Positions 25,461 through 34,829 of a stretch of DNA of 37,208 nucleotides are shown piece after piece. The stretch's first letter is position 1. Every line of letters begins with the position of its first letter. The position numbers and the translations under genes were made by a program. The stretch is from Leuconostoc fallax KCTC 3537 (GTDB taxonomy: Bacteria > Bacillota > Bacilli > Lactobacillales > Lactobacillaceae). The notes beneath the pieces are model-generated. The model saw only the letters and a list, made by a program, of their open reading frames with translations, was not told where the DNA came from and did not search any database. The stretch is from the NCBI RefSeq assembly GCF_000165675.1, contig NZ_AEIZ01000007.1, forward strand, positions 1 through 37,208. The letters are read 5' to 3'.

Positions 25461-27711
25461 CTATACTTTAAAATACTTTCTCATGGCTTTGGCTGTTAAA
25501 GTATCACCAGCTTTAATTAACTTCTCCGGTGTACCTTCAAACATAATGTTGCCACCATTCATGCCGGCAAAGGGTCCAATATCAATTAACCAGTCAGCCT
25601 GACCTATTAAGCGCAAGTTATGCTCAACGACAATAACCGTTAACCCAGCTTCGTTGGTTAGCTGTTTTAACAAATGAATTAAATGTTGTATGTTGCTTTC
25701 ATGTAAACCACTCGTCGGTTCATCTAAAATCAATAAATCATGCTCGCTTGATCTGTTAAATAAAAATTTAGCCAATTTCAAGCGTTGCAACTCTCCACCT
25801 GACAATGTATTAAGTGATTGTCCTACTTGCAGATAGCCTAGCTCTAGCTGGATTAACATCATCATAGGCTGTTTGAGTTCAGGATAAGTTTCCGCAATAC
25901 TTGCAGGCGTCAGTTGTAGCACTTCTGCAATACTAAATCCTCTATACTTTAATTCTCTCACTTCAGGAGAATAGCGTTGTCCGTTGCAGGCATCACAAAT
26001 AGTGACGGTATCGCCCATATAAGCCAAATCCAATTTGATGACACCCTTTCCTTTACAGATAGGACACGCGCCTTTGCTATTGAAAGAAAATAAGCTCATT
26101 GATTGATGCGTTGCATTGGCAAAAATTTGACGTAAATCATCAAACAACCCGAGGTAGGTCAACATATTGGATCTTTCGCTAGCATGCACTTGCTTTTGAT
26201 CCAATATCGTCGTTTGCTTAAATTTGTCTTTGAAACATTGAATGAGGGTACTCTTGCCTGATCCGGCGACACCGCTTATAACACTTAAACGTTGTCGAGG
26301 TATTTTCACACTAATATCGTTCAGATTATTTTTTGACACATGTTCTAATGCGTAAAAATCTGATACAGAACCGTGCGCAGTAGTTATTTCTCCTGAATCA
26401 CGTAGTGCCTTTCCTGTTAGCGTATCGCTTTTAACCAGATCATGATAATTCCCCTGAAAGGTAACGTACCCACCTTGGTTGCCCGCACGTTCACCCAAAT
26501 TAATAATATAATCAGCAGTTTCAATTATTTGTGGATCATGATCAACAATAACTAAAGTATTCCCTTTTTCTTTCAATAATTTAAAAATTTTATTAATGCC
26601 AATTAGATCGTGGGGATGCAAGCCAACACTAGGTTCATCAAAAATATACAAAATATCGTTGAGTTCACTATTTAAGTAATTAGCTAATTTTAAGCGTTGT
26701 GATTCACCACCTGAAAGGCTTGATGTTGTCCGATTTAAACTTAAATAATCTAGTCCAACTGTCATTAAATGAGATATCTTAGTATCCAGTTCACTCAATA
26801 TCGGCTGCAGAGATGCTATATTGATTGTTGCTAACCATTGTTTAAGCACTGTCATACTCATAGCACTACAGTCTGCAATATTTTTACCATTAATTTTTGC
26901 CAATAACACTTTCTGATTCAGGCGTGTGCCTTCACATGCTGGGCATCGCTCAGTTTCGGTAATTCTTTTTATATCACTTTGATATTTATTAGCATCTTGT
27001 TTAATAAATGCATCCTCAATGCGTGGTATCAATCCCAAATATTTAGCTGTTTTAGGCCATTTTGGCGTAGGTCTTTGCGGTTTTTGTGGTTCACCATTTA
27101 GTAATAAATGAATTGCTTTATCATCCCAATCCTTTAATGGTAGATCATTATCAAAAAATCCAGATTCCGTATATCTTGATAAACGCCAACCACCTGGTTG
27201 AAATGTCGGAAACTGGATAGCACCACCATTTAAAGATTTATTTTTATTCAATAAAGCAGCTGCTTTAATACTTGTGACAATCCCTAAGCCTTCACATCTT
27301 GGACACATGCCTTCAGTATTGTTAAAGGAATACACCATTGAATAACCGATAAATGGTTTTGCCATACGAGAAAATAGTAACCGTAGTGCCGTGTAGATGT
27401 CCGTGAATGTCCCAACCGTAGAGCGGATATTGCCACTAATTGCCCTTTGCGTGACAACAATTGAAAAAGGTAAATTTTCGATACGATCAACATCAGGGAC
27501 AGGATATTGTGGTAACAATTGCTGAACATAGGCACTGTAAGTTTTATTCACTTGTCTTTGAGATGTCGCAGCCAAAGTAGAAAAATAAGCGATGATTTTC
27601 CAGATCCTGATACACCAGTCGCAACAGTAATTTGATGTTTGGGTATATTCACTGTAATATTTTTAAATTATTCGTTCGAGCACCTTGAATTTTAATGTAC
27701 TCATTCCGCAT
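25461..27711 (-). pseudogene. UvrA-like ATPase (drug-resistance type), two frameshifts near the start
   Basis: A UvrA-family tandem ABC ATPase of ~750 residues when restored, shorter than DNA-repair UvrA (~940) and lacking its UvrB-binding insert. It belongs to the UvrA2/DrrC-like group linked to resistance. The N-terminus [17 protein letters not shown], then [12 protein letters not shown] and [11 protein letters not shown] (Walker A), is split by breaks at 27660-27664 and 27581-27585; the rest (25461-27575) is continuous. It has zinc-binding CPRCEGLG and CPICKGKG, two LSGGE(S/L)QRLKLA signatures, FDEPSVGLHP and LDEPTSGLHE. It overlaps the MarR gene and is probably regulated by it. Confidence 0.85.
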
Positions 27712-28131
27712 TTTTTGGCGCTCCTCTCTTAGTAAACGAATTAATTTATCTGCTGATTCTATAAAATGTTGTTGTTCATCTAAATTCCACACTTGTTGCG
27801 CGCGCGCCAATAGTTCAGTGTGTTTTTTGGAAACAGATGCTAAGAATTGCCGTCCATTATCAGTTAATTTTGTATCCATTTCCCGTCTATCACTAATATT
27901 AGGCGACTGCTCAACATAGTTCATTTCACGTAAAGCAACCAAACTTTTCGATAACTTCGTCCTTGTGATACCTAATTGTTGACTTAATAAACTTGGTTTT
28001 GCTGTTCCAGAGCGTAGCGTATTTAAAATATCGTATTGTACCCATGTCAATTGATCGGGATTAACCAAATTACGCTCAGCCACTAGCTCACACTGCAAGT
28101 CCATTAAAATTTCTTGTAGTTTGTCTGTCAT
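27649..28131 (-). CDS. MarR-family regulator
   Basis: A winged-helix repressor with [14 protein letters not shown], recognition helix [21 protein letters not shown] (~residues 60-80, in two parts [10 protein letters not shown] and [10 protein letters not shown]) and wing [18 protein letters not shown]. As sequenced it runs 160 codons, but its last ~18 residues are the start of the UvrA-like protein in the same frame. One A restored in the run at 27711-27716 would end it at 27701 as ...RQKNAE and overlap the UvrA-like ATG. Start follows GGTGGAG. It probably represses itself and the ATPase through the palindromes upstream, responding to a drug-like ligand. Confidence 0.85.
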   Translation of the reverse strand: MTDKLQEILMDLQCELVAERNLVNPDQLTWVQYDILNTLRSGTAKPSLLSQQLGITRTKLSKSLVALREMNYVEQSPNISDRREMDTKLTDNGRQFLASVSKKHTELLARAQQVWNLDEQQHFIESADKLIRLLREERQKMRNEYIKIQGARTNNLKILQ

Positions 28132-28148
28132 TACGATTCTCCACCATC

Positions 28149-28187
28149 ATTATAGTTTCCAAAAGGAAATCATTTCTTAATAGAAAT
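28149..28187 (-). promoter_or_regulatory. marR promoter and operator palindromes
   Basis: A TATAAT -10 box (minus, 28154-28149) is followed upstream by two inverted repeats, TTTCC-AAAA-GGAAA (28156-28169) and ATTTCT-TAAT-AGAAAT (28172-28187). They share the core GAAATCATT and are offset by about 17 bases. This layout suits two MarR dimers on one face of the helix. Confidence 0.55.
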
Positions 28188-28299
28188 CATTATATAACTT
28201 TGTCATGAATAAAGAAAGTCATAATTGATCAATCACTTTTGATTTAAAGGACTATAATATAGGCGAGTTGACTATGTCGATTTAGAGAGGTGGTAACTG

Positions 28300-28590
28300 A
28301 TGAAAAATAAAAGAATGGATGCTGTATTAGAAGCATTCAACAATGCATACAATGATCCTGCCGCAATGGCATTTCCTGGGATAGCGGACATATTGACGAA
28401 ATATCAGCCAAAAATGAATCATACCGCAATTAATCGATCCGTTATTAGCGCATTAGGTCATGACCTGCATATCTATGCCCTACTCAACCTCGGTAAAACG
28501 TCAGAAACAGTCAATACGCTCATTGTAGCGTTAGGTCGGAGCTGGGATCAAGATAACTTTGCCAAAGGTATTTCATTAACGTTATTTTGA
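28300..28590 (+). CDS. Possible bacteriocin immunity protein (EntA-immunity-like)
   Basis: A 96-residue, probably all-helical soluble protein. The AFNNAYNDPAAMAFPGIADILTKY segment (~8-31, with the YNDP turn at ~14-17) followed by two amphipathic helices resembles the four-helix immunity proteins of pediocin-like bacteriocins. These bind the Man-PTS/bacteriocin complex on the cytoplasmic side. No bacteriocin, transporter or regulator lies beside it, so it would be an orphan. A TATAAT lies at 28255-28260 and the ribosome binding site is GAGGTGG. The family call is by eye and tentative. Confidence 0.4.
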   Translation: MKNKRMDAVLEAFNNAYNDPAAMAFPGIADILTKYQPKMNHTAINRSVISALGHDLHIYALLNLGKTSETVNTLIVALGRSWDQDNFAKGISLTLF

Positions 28591-28668
28591 TTTCTAAGCA
28601 AATGTACACGCTGTTAACATGAAATGAAAGATATTGGATACGCATACCAACCGATAAGTATTTGGATT

Positions 28669-28709
28669 AAGCTGTTCTTACGTATTTTAGCGTAGGATTA
28701 GCTTTTTTA
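28669..28709 (+). terminator. Irregular terminator downstream of the immunity-like gene
   Basis: Stem AAGCT/AGCTT with an inner TACG/CGTA helix, followed by six T, about 80 bases after the gene. Confidence 0.55.
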
Positions 28710-28744
28710 TTTTTATACCTGAATATAGTAATAGATACGCATTA

Positions 28745-28830
28745 TTGACTGTGAATCAATAAATATACTAATTTAATAGTGTCCCCTTGATTAGCTAGTC
28801 GGTAACTTAAATTTAAGTTACCGACTTTTT
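28745..28830 (+). ncRNA. Possible short RNA with a strong terminator
   Basis: A 14-bp perfect inverted repeat (GTCGGTAACTTAAA and its complement, 28798-28825) with a T tract ends at 28830, although no gene lies between the preceding terminator and this one. A -35-like TTGACT (28745-28750) with TAATTT 18 bases on could start a ~55-nt transcript. Alternatively it is only a second terminator or a transcription barrier. Promoter evidence is weak. Confidence 0.25.
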
Positions 28831-28877
28831 ATATACAATTGATAATAAAGCAAAATTATTATAAACTTACCTCAGGA

Positions 28878-28908
28878 TTTAATAAAAGTAGATTTTACTT
28901 TTATTAAA
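28878..28908. repeat. Inverted repeat upstream of the ECF S-component gene
   Basis: A 13-bp perfect arm TTTAATAAAAGTA with its complement and a 5-base loop, ~40 bases before the start codon. There is no T tract, so it is not a typical terminator; it could be an operator or a leader hairpin. I do not recognise a folate riboswitch around it. Confidence 0.5.
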
Positions 28909-28946
28909 TTCATATCTTAAATCACACACTAAGGAAACCGCTTATT

Positions 28947-29476
28947 ATGAAATATCTATCATTTACAAGTCCCAAGCTCAATACAAAAACACTCACTATA
29001 TCTGGTCTACTATTAGCATTAGATATACTATGTTACAAAATTAGCATTGGCCCAAGTTATTTCTCTTTAAATATGGGTTTTATTAGCACAGCGCTCTTGG
29101 GCTACTTTTTGGGGCCCTGGTTAGCTGGTGCACTAGAAATGTTGTCTGACTTCCTTAATTTTACTTTATTTGGCAGTGGCAATTTTGCATTCTCTTTTCT
29201 CATTCCAGCATTTCTTGGTGGCATGTTATGTGGCATATTTTTACACAATAAAAATCGCAATTCCGTCAGCATAGCAATACTTAATTTTTTAATATTGATT
29301 CCGATCAGTCTAATACTCAACACGTTATTAGTGGCTCAAATTTACCATATGTCTTGGGAACCGCTAATGGTTGCACGTTTGGCTAGAAGTATTATCTTGA
29401 TTTTTTGCAAACAATAGTACTTATCTATGTTTTGAAACATTTTGATCGTTTGAATGTTAGGGAAAAGTTGTATTGA
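28947..29476 (+). pseudogene. ECF transporter S component (folate-type), one frameshift near the end
   Basis: The substrate-binding membrane subunit of an energy-coupling-factor vitamin transporter, ~176 residues when restored, six helices. It begins LNTKTLTISGLLLALDILCYK, the helix-1 A-I-L region used to dock the shared EcfT, followed by GPSYFSLNMGFISTALLGYFLGPWLAG and GSGNFAFSFLIPAFLGG, which is FolT-like. As sequenced it stops at 29417 in the T run 29401-29406. One added T continues FLQTIVLIYVLKHF to 29476. Folate is the best guess but unproven; EcfA/A'/T would be encoded elsewhere. Confidence 0.78.
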
Positions 29477-29560
29477 AACACGCTCATATTTTTTCTATAA
29501 TGTCTCAACGATTAAAATCATTTTTACTTTAAGATATTGAACCAACCTTATCTCTTTATA

Positions 29561-29850
29561 CTAACCTTTGATAATGTCTTGAGCCTTCATTTTGTCCAAC
29601 TCTTTTTGAATTTTTTCTTCTTGGATTCTTTGCCACTTGCATAGATTCCCAGCAGAGTGAATAAACCTAAAATCGGCATTGTAACATCTCTCATTGAGAA
29701 AGATAACTGACCCGCTATTGCTAAGAAACCGACAATACCAGTGAAAATAACCGGTAAAATCACTCCCATATATTTATTATCAATATAACCTGCGAATGTT
29801 TGAAATGCGATAATCCCCGCAAATATCAAGATTTCTAATAATCTATCCAT
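29561..29850 (-). pseudogene. Small membrane protein paired with the DUF2089 gene, one frameshift
   Basis: Restored length 96 residues. Three hydrophobic segments (LLEILIFAGIIAFQTFAGYI, GVILPVIFTGIVGFLAIAGQ and ITMPILGLF-like) are followed by a charged tail. The ATG at 29850 follows AAGGAG and overlaps the DUF2089 stop. As sequenced the tail ends KKKKFKKSWTK at 29587. One added A in the run at 29611-29616 gives IQKELDKMKAQDIIKG. Family unknown. Overlap with an HTH protein suggests a small regulated membrane module. Confidence 0.65.
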
Positions 29851-30117
29851 CAATACTCTCCTTATGTTTTTGAATAATTTCTTTGGCCATCGCTAACGTT
29901 AATCGTTCATTAATAACCATCTGCATGATTTCTAATTCGAATGAGTCCTTATTTACGTCAGAAAATTTAATTTTTCGATAAGTCGATCCAAACGTAATCG
30001 AACTGTCGGATAGCTCACATCATACTCGCGGGCCAATTGTTTTAATGAACCAGACGATAAGAGAAATCGTTTAATAAATACTTGTTCTTCTGGTTCCAAA
30101 CGGAAAAACCATTCCAT
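29843..30117 (-). pseudogene. DUF2089-family HTH protein, one frameshift
   Basis: Restored length 91 residues. The first frame reads MEWFFRLEPEEQVFIKRFLLSSGSLKQLAREYDVSYPTVRLRLDRLIEKL (described in parts: residues 1-20, a helix-turn-helix LKQLAREYDVSYPTVRLRLDR at ~27-47) and stops after NFLT. One added A in the run at 29971-29975 continues KFSDVNKDSFELEIMQ to a TAG overlapping the membrane-protein start. The GSLKQLA...YPTVR pattern is typical of DUF2089 regulators, here without the N-terminal zinc-ribbon of longer members. Confidence 0.75.
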
Positions 30118-30222
30118 ATGTTCGCCCCATCCTTTAATATTGTTTAATAAAGTTTAACATTATTAATATTTATGTTCAATAATAATTAATATTAGAATAA
30201 AAGCCTATTATAAAGTCAAACG

Positions 30223-30251
30223 TTTAACATAAACTCAATTTAATGTATAAT
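30223..30251 (+). promoter_or_regulatory. Promoter of the two tiny membrane-protein genes
   Basis: -35 TTTAAC (30223-30228), 17-base spacer, -10 TATAAT (30246-30251). The rest of the divergent gap from 30118 is A/T-rich, with repeated AATATTAAT-like segments that could bind a regulator. Confidence 0.5.
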
Positions 30252-30305
30252 GAAAATCTAGTGTACTGTTTACATATTATATTAAAGATGAAAAGGTTAA
30301 TTATC

Positions 30306-30512
30306 ATGCGCCACATTATCCAACGATCAATCTTAGCATTCATCATAACGCTAACGATTAGCTACATATTATCAACGCTGTTTACATCATTATTTTCTTT
30401 TGATCGTGCTACAATTTTCACGCTAATTGCGATTAACATTGTATACACCGTTTCCCTATTTTGGGAGAAGCGTAAGCAGTTGATATTGTCATCACGCCAT
30501 CGTTCAAAATAA
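30306..30512 (+). CDS. Small two-helix membrane protein
   Basis: A 68-residue protein with two hydrophobic helices (LAFIITLTISYILSTLF, ~10-26; ATIFTLIAINIVYTVSLFW, ~36-54) and a basic C-terminal tail of Lys, Arg and His. It starts at the ATG after AAAAGG; an upstream in-frame ATG would overlap the promoter. No family recognised. It shares a transcript with the next tiny ORF and a strong terminator. Confidence 0.5.
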   Translation: MRHIIQRSILAFIITLTISYILSTLFTSLFSFDRATIFTLIAINIVYTVSLFWEKRKQLILSSRHRSK

Positions 30513-30563
30513 TTCATGATTTTAGCATCTCAATTCATTGATGAACACAAAGGAGATCTGCAT

Positions 30564-30698
30564 TTGTCTAGATACGCTTTATATCGATTAGCATCTTTAT
30601 GTTTTTTGCTAGCGGCTATTATACTCAGCATTGTTGCTTATCATTCACATGATTTCACAAATGGTATGATTGCCTTTATTTTTTCTCCACTGCAATAA
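30564..30698 (+). CDS. Tiny single-helix membrane protein
   Basis: A 44-residue ORF with a TTG start (MSRYALYRLASLCFLL...) eight bases after AAAGGAG, one hydrophobic helix (~9-25) and a short tail ending FSPLQ. An upstream in-frame ATG at 30516 lacks a ribosome binding site, whereas the perfect site supports the TTG. No family recognised. Cotranscribed with the gene above. Confidence 0.4.
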   Translation: MSRYALYRLASLCFLLAAIILSIVAYHSHDFTNGMIAFIFSPLQ

Positions 30699-30744
30699 CA
30701 TTTTTTAGTATCAGTAAAGAAGATAATAAAAACAATTAATTAAT

Positions 30745-30800
30745 AAAAAATGTCTCAAAAAACTTTGAAAGTATATCAAAGCCTTTGAGACATTTTATTT
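30745..30800 (+). terminator. Intrinsic terminator, possibly bidirectional
   Basis: A long stem AAAATGTCTCAAA...TTTGAGACATTTT with an internal TTTGA/TCAAA hairpin and a T-rich tail. Confidence 0.7.
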
Positions 30801-30877
30801 TGTTCGAATATTGCACTTGATTGTACTAACAACAATTAAATCATCAATTCCGACATTATCACACCTCACTGATGACC

Positions 30878-32005
30878 TTAACCCCATACCTCATCCAATA
30901 TTTCTTTGACAAGTGCCAACTTGGCCCATTGCTGTTCTTCTGTCAAAACATTACCTTCTTCAGTAGATGCAAAGCCACATTGTGTTGACAACCACAGGCG
31001 TTCTAATGGTAAATATTTCTCCGCTTCATGAATACGTTGAATAATCGCTTCTTTGTTTTCCAACTCACCTGTTTTACTCGTAATCAGGCCAAGCACTACC
31101 TTTTTATCTCCCGATACTTTAGCTAAAGGTTCAAAACTACCTGCACGCGCCGAATCATATTCTAAGAAATAACTCGAAACATTTTCTTGTCCGAATAATT
31201 CGTCAGCTACAGCATCATACCCACCAGAAGTTGCCCAGTCTGAATGATAATTACCACGACAGATATGTGTATTAATAATTAAGTCTTCTGGTAGATTCGC
31301 AATAGCACCGTTGTTAAGATCAAGATACAAATTTTTCAGATCTTGAATATCAAAACCAGCGCCTGCCATTTTTTCCCAAAAGTCAGGATCAACTAGCATC
31401 CCCCAAGTACAATCGTCAAGTTGCACTGTTCGTGCACCAGCATCATATAATGCCAGAATTTCTTCACGATAAACACGTTTGATATCTGCAAATAATGCAG
31501 TACTTGAATCGTAATATGTCGACACAACATCAGCATTTGTACCACGCACTAATTCTGCATAGAATTGTGCCGGTGCTGGAATTGTAATTTTCGCCTCAAC
31601 CCCTGCTTTATCCGCTAACGCTTTAACAAATTTAAAATGTTGAATAAAAGGATGTGTTGTTGCATCAAAACTTAATCTCCCAGATAATCGTGCTGAATCA
31701 TCACGGGTTTCTTCATGTGCAAATAAATACCCTTCACCATAATTAATACGCTCAACGCCACCAAATCCCCAAAAATTATCTAGGTGCCAATATGATCGAC
31801 GGAATTCACCATCTGTTACGGTACTTATGCCTACAGCCACTTGCTGATCGATTAGCTTTTTAATGGCAGTATTTTCTACTTCTTCTAATTCTTTTTGTGT
31901 TAACTTACCCTGTTCAAAATCTTGTCGTGCCTGCTTTAATGCTGCTGGCCGTAAAAATGAACCAACATGTTGGAATCCTAATGTCGTTGCTGTCGCTGTT
32001 GTCAT
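30878..32005 (-). CDS. MetE-like cobalamin-independent methionine synthase family protein
   Basis: A 375-residue protein corresponding to the C-terminal catalytic half of MetE, the YxjG/YxjH group. It should methylate homocysteine, but the short forms may use a different methyl donor than MetE. Landmarks: HVGSFLRP (~13), ISTVTDGEFRRSYWHLDNFW (~60-79), QLDDCTWGML (~195), and the zinc ligands in NTHICRGNYH (~247-256) and TQCGF (~343). A T-box leader with a Met specifier lies directly upstream, so uncharged tRNA-Met switches it on. The start follows AGGAG. Confidence 0.92.
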   Translation of the reverse strand: MTTATATTLGFQHVGSFLRPAALKQARQDFEQGKLTQKELEEVENTAIKKLIDQQVAVGISTVTDGEFRRSYWHLDNFWGFGGVERINYGEGYLFAHEETRDDSARLSGRLSFDATTHPFIQHFKFVKALADKAGVEAKITIPAPAQFYAELVRGTNADVVSTYYDSSTALFADIKRVYREEILALYDAGARTVQLDDCTWGMLVDPDFWEKMAGAGFDIQDLKNLYLDLNNGAIANLPEDLIINTHICRGNYHSDWATSGGYDAVADELFGQENVSSYFLEYDSARAGSFEPLAKVSGDKKVVLGLITSKTGELENKEAIIQRIHEAEKYLPLERLWLSTQCGFASTEEGNVLTEEQQWAKLALVKEILDEVWG

Positions 32006-32054
32006 AATCTTATTCTCCTATGTTTTCTAAATGCTCAGGGTAACTTCATAGCAA

Positions 32055-32376
32055 TAAAAAACCCGCAGTCTAAATATTAGACTGCGGGACGACTTATCGT
32101 GTTACCACCCGGTGTTTATGTGTTATCGAAAAGCACCAACACATCTCAATATCAATCGTCTCCACTCTGCTTCGAAAATGTCTGTACACAGTATCGAGAA
32201 TTGATGTCGCTATATCGGGCTCTCCCGGTTATTGCTTGCTTCGTTTTGATAAATGAATCAGCGTATGTTCACAATAACAGTAACTCCAAGACCATTTTCA
32301 TGTGTTCGCGTTGTCTACTTTCACCAAATGTAAACTCTCTTGCTAACGCTAAAGCACTACTTATCTCTTCTTTGTT
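32055..32376 (-). promoter_or_regulatory. T-box leader, Met specifier, upstream of the MetE-like gene
   Basis: Minus-strand RNA with GAGATAAGTAG at its 5' end, the TTGGTGAAAGTAG distal-loop motif, the specifier AUG followed by G (32295-32293), and the T-box GGGTGGTAACAC (32112-32101). A perfect CCCGCAGTCTAA terminator stem with a T tract follows (32088-32056). Binding of uncharged tRNA-Met at AUG and at the T-box favours the antiterminator. The second T-box in this window has the same core around its specifier. Confidence 0.93.
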
Positions 32377-32382
32377 AAAATA

Positions 32383-32410
32383 ATCATATCATATTATCAT
32401 AATTCGTCAA
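32383..32410 (-). promoter_or_regulatory. Promoter of the first Met T-box
   Basis: Minus strand: -35 TTGACG (32410-32405), 16-base spacer, -10 TATGAT (32388-32383), seven bases from the likely leader start. Confidence 0.65.
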
Positions 32411-32445
32411 CCTTTTTATCATAATAAGAGAATAATACTACCCAT

Positions 32446-33302
32446 CTATTCTCCTTCAAGATAGGATATTGGTTTCACAACTTCAGTTTTGGTACCATGA
32501 TACTTCTGATTAATATATTTTTGTGCCGTCTTTGATCGGTATAGTGTCAGTAATTTTTATACGTTTTGTTAGTTTCGTTTTTGGTCGCAGTGGCTATGAT
32601 ATTGACATTTGCTCGAGTGTGACGATTAACATGCTCATAATAAATGGCATCTTTTAACACATTTAATCCTGCAGCTTGTGAAACAGAATTGGATATCAGT
32701 ACGGCATCAATACTGTTATCATGCAATAAGCGCCCACCTGTTGTATCATCAATTTCTTTAAATTTAAACTGATGTGGATTGGCTTTTATTTTCTCCAAAC
32801 CATCTAATGCACCAAAAGGTTTGTCCAATGTAATTAATCCTGCATCTGCCAATAATTTTAGCCCGCGAGATTCATCTGCTAAATCTTTCGCAATAGCAAT
32901 AGTAGCGCCATTTGGTATATCCTTAACGCTTTTATATTTATCAGAATAAACACCTAATGGTTCCAAATACGTTGTGCCTAACGCGACTAATTTGCCGTCT
33001 TTTGATTCTTTGTTAAATGCTTGAAAATAACCATAGGATTGAAACGCGTTAACATCAACTTGTCCTTCTGCAGTAGCCTTGTTTAAACTCAAGCCATCAG
33101 TAAATTCTTTAACTTCAATGTGCAAATCTAACTTTTTAGCCGTATCACTTTTTGCTAAATGACGCCAAATATCCGCATCACTAGTAACAGATCCGATTGT
33201 AATGACGTTTGCTTTGGGCCGATTGTTGTTAGTGGTATAACTAAAAGCACCAATAATAATCAAAGTACTTGCTGCAATAGCAAGCCATACTTTTTTAGAC
33301 AT
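32446..33302 (-). pseudogene. metQ: MetQ-like methionine-binding protein, one frameshift near the end
   Basis: The extracellular D/L-methionine-binding subunit of a MetNIQ ABC importer (NlpA family), 285 residues when restored. N-terminal anchor (~4-20), then VITIGSVTSDADIWRHLAKSD, DVNAFQSYGYFQAFN, TIAIAKDLADESRGLKLLADAGLI and AVLISNSVSQAAG. As sequenced it stops at 32547; one added A in the run at 32554-32558 continues KLLTLYRSKTAQKYINQKYHG. No lipobox cysteine is visible after the anchor (IIGAFSY), so it may be held by the helix. It follows the CGS gene by 32 bases. MetN and MetI are not in the window. Confidence 0.85.
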
Positions 33303-33334
33303 ATTTTAACCTCCATGATAAATAACATATTCAT

Positions 33335-34473
33335 TTATATTTGTGCCAGTGCTGTATCCAAGTCAGCAATTAAGTCATCAGCATCTTCTAATCCGACAGA
33401 AAAGCGTAGTAGTCCAGGCGTAATTCCTGCATTAGCCAATGCATCATTATCTAATTCAGCATGACTCATTTTCGGTGGATAACTGATAATTGTTTCGACT
33501 GCGCCCAGACTCACTGAGAAAACAGGAATATCCAAAGCTTCTACCACAGTGCGTGCATTTTCTTGACTACCTACGTCAAAGCTCAAAACAGCCCCACCAT
33601 TTTTAGCTTGCGACATATGAATGTCATAACCCTTGTGTGACAATAATCCAGGATACAAGACTTTTAAAACTTTGGGATGTGCATCCAAATATGCCGCGAT
33701 TTTTTGCGCTGATGTACTTGACTGTGTCATTCGAACGCCTAACGTTTTGATACCACGCAGTAATAACCAGGTATCGAAGACGCCTAGCGTTGCACCAACG
33801 GCATTTTGGATAAAATAAATTTGATCGGCCAATTTTTGTCATTGACTACTACCGCACCAGCCAGAATATCAGAATGTCCAGCTAAAAATTTTGTTGCTGA
33901 ATGAACTACAATATCAACGCCCAAGTCGAGTGGCTTTTGTAAAAACGGGGATAAAAATGTGTTGTCAGCAATCGTACACACATGATATTGTTTTGCCAGT
34001 GCCACTACAGCACGAATATCTGTAATATTTAAGACTGGATTAGACGGCGTTTCAATATATATTGCTTTCGTTTCAGGTATGATAGCAGCTTCAATAGTAG
34101 CCACGTCACTAAAATCAACAAAAGTATGCATAATTCCCCAACGAGGTAATACATCTTCCAAAATCCGGAAAGTGCCACCATAAACATGTTTGCTCACAAT
34201 AATGTGATCTCCAGCCGATAATGTAAACAATACACTACTGATTGCTGCCATTCCCGTACTAAACAAATAGCCATAATGACCATACTCTAGTCGCGCAATT
34301 GCTTTTTCACCAGCGTCACGTGTAGGATTACCAGACCGTGCATAATCATATTCACCAAATTCATCAAAAGATTTCTGATTAAATGTTGAGCTCAATTGAA
34401 TCGGGGTATTGATGGCACCTGAAAGTGGATCATTTGTTGTTGCTGCATTAATAATGTTAGTCCAATCACTCAT
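33335..34473 (-). pseudogene. Cystathionine gamma-synthase/lyase family PLP enzyme, one frameshift
   Basis: A trans-sulfuration enzyme of 379 residues when restored. It has PIQLSSTFNQ, YDYARSGNPTRDAGEKAIARLEYG (the Arg and Tyr of the PLP site, ~50-73), HVYGGTFRIL, IETPSNPVL, TIADNTFLSP and SATKFLAGHSD, with the PLP Lys. It stops at 33784. One added A in the run at 33833-33837 joins LADQIYFIQNAVGATLGVFD... and YPGL...PGLLRFSVGLED. The ATG at 34473 follows AGAAGGAG. Synthase versus lyase cannot be separated by eye; Met T-box control favours a methionine-supply role. Confidence 0.87.
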
Positions 34474-34537
34474 TTCCTTACTCCTTCTTCTAATTACCAT
34501 TTATCAACAATATAATTCTGACTAAATAGTGGGTAAT

Positions 34538-34823
34538 AAAAAACGCCCCGTAATATCAAAAGATACTACGGGGCGTTTTCATGTACGCGTTACCACCCGT
34601 TTTTTGTATTATGTCACCATAAATACACTTACCCAGTACGAATTGAATTAACAATCGATACTATGACACTATAACGGGTGTACCCGAATGACATTTACTC
34701 GTTCAAGCTCATATCATTTTAACTCCAAGACCATTTTCTGAATCATCATAAGACTAACTTTCACCAAACATTAGCTCTCTTCACTCATGATGAAATATAC
34801 TTATCTCTTCATCGTTATATAAT
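34538..34823 (-). promoter_or_regulatory. T-box leader, Met specifier, upstream of the CGS-metQ operon
   Basis: The minus-strand RNA has GAGATAAGTA near its 5' end, the distal-loop motif TTTGGTGAAAGTTAG, the specifier AUG followed by G (34734-34732), the T-box GGGTGGTAACGCG (34599-34587), and a strong AACGCCCCGTA terminator stem with a T tract (34576-34538). The stretch AAAATGGTCTTGGAGTTA is shared with the other T-box, so both answer to tRNA-Met. Confidence 0.93.
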
Positions 34824-34829
34824 AATAAG

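Noticed and set aside
27649-28131. MarR-UvrA fusion protein
   Set aside because: The shared frame results from one missing A in the run at 27711-27716. With it restored, MarR ends at 27701, overlapping the UvrA-like ATG, a normal operon junction.
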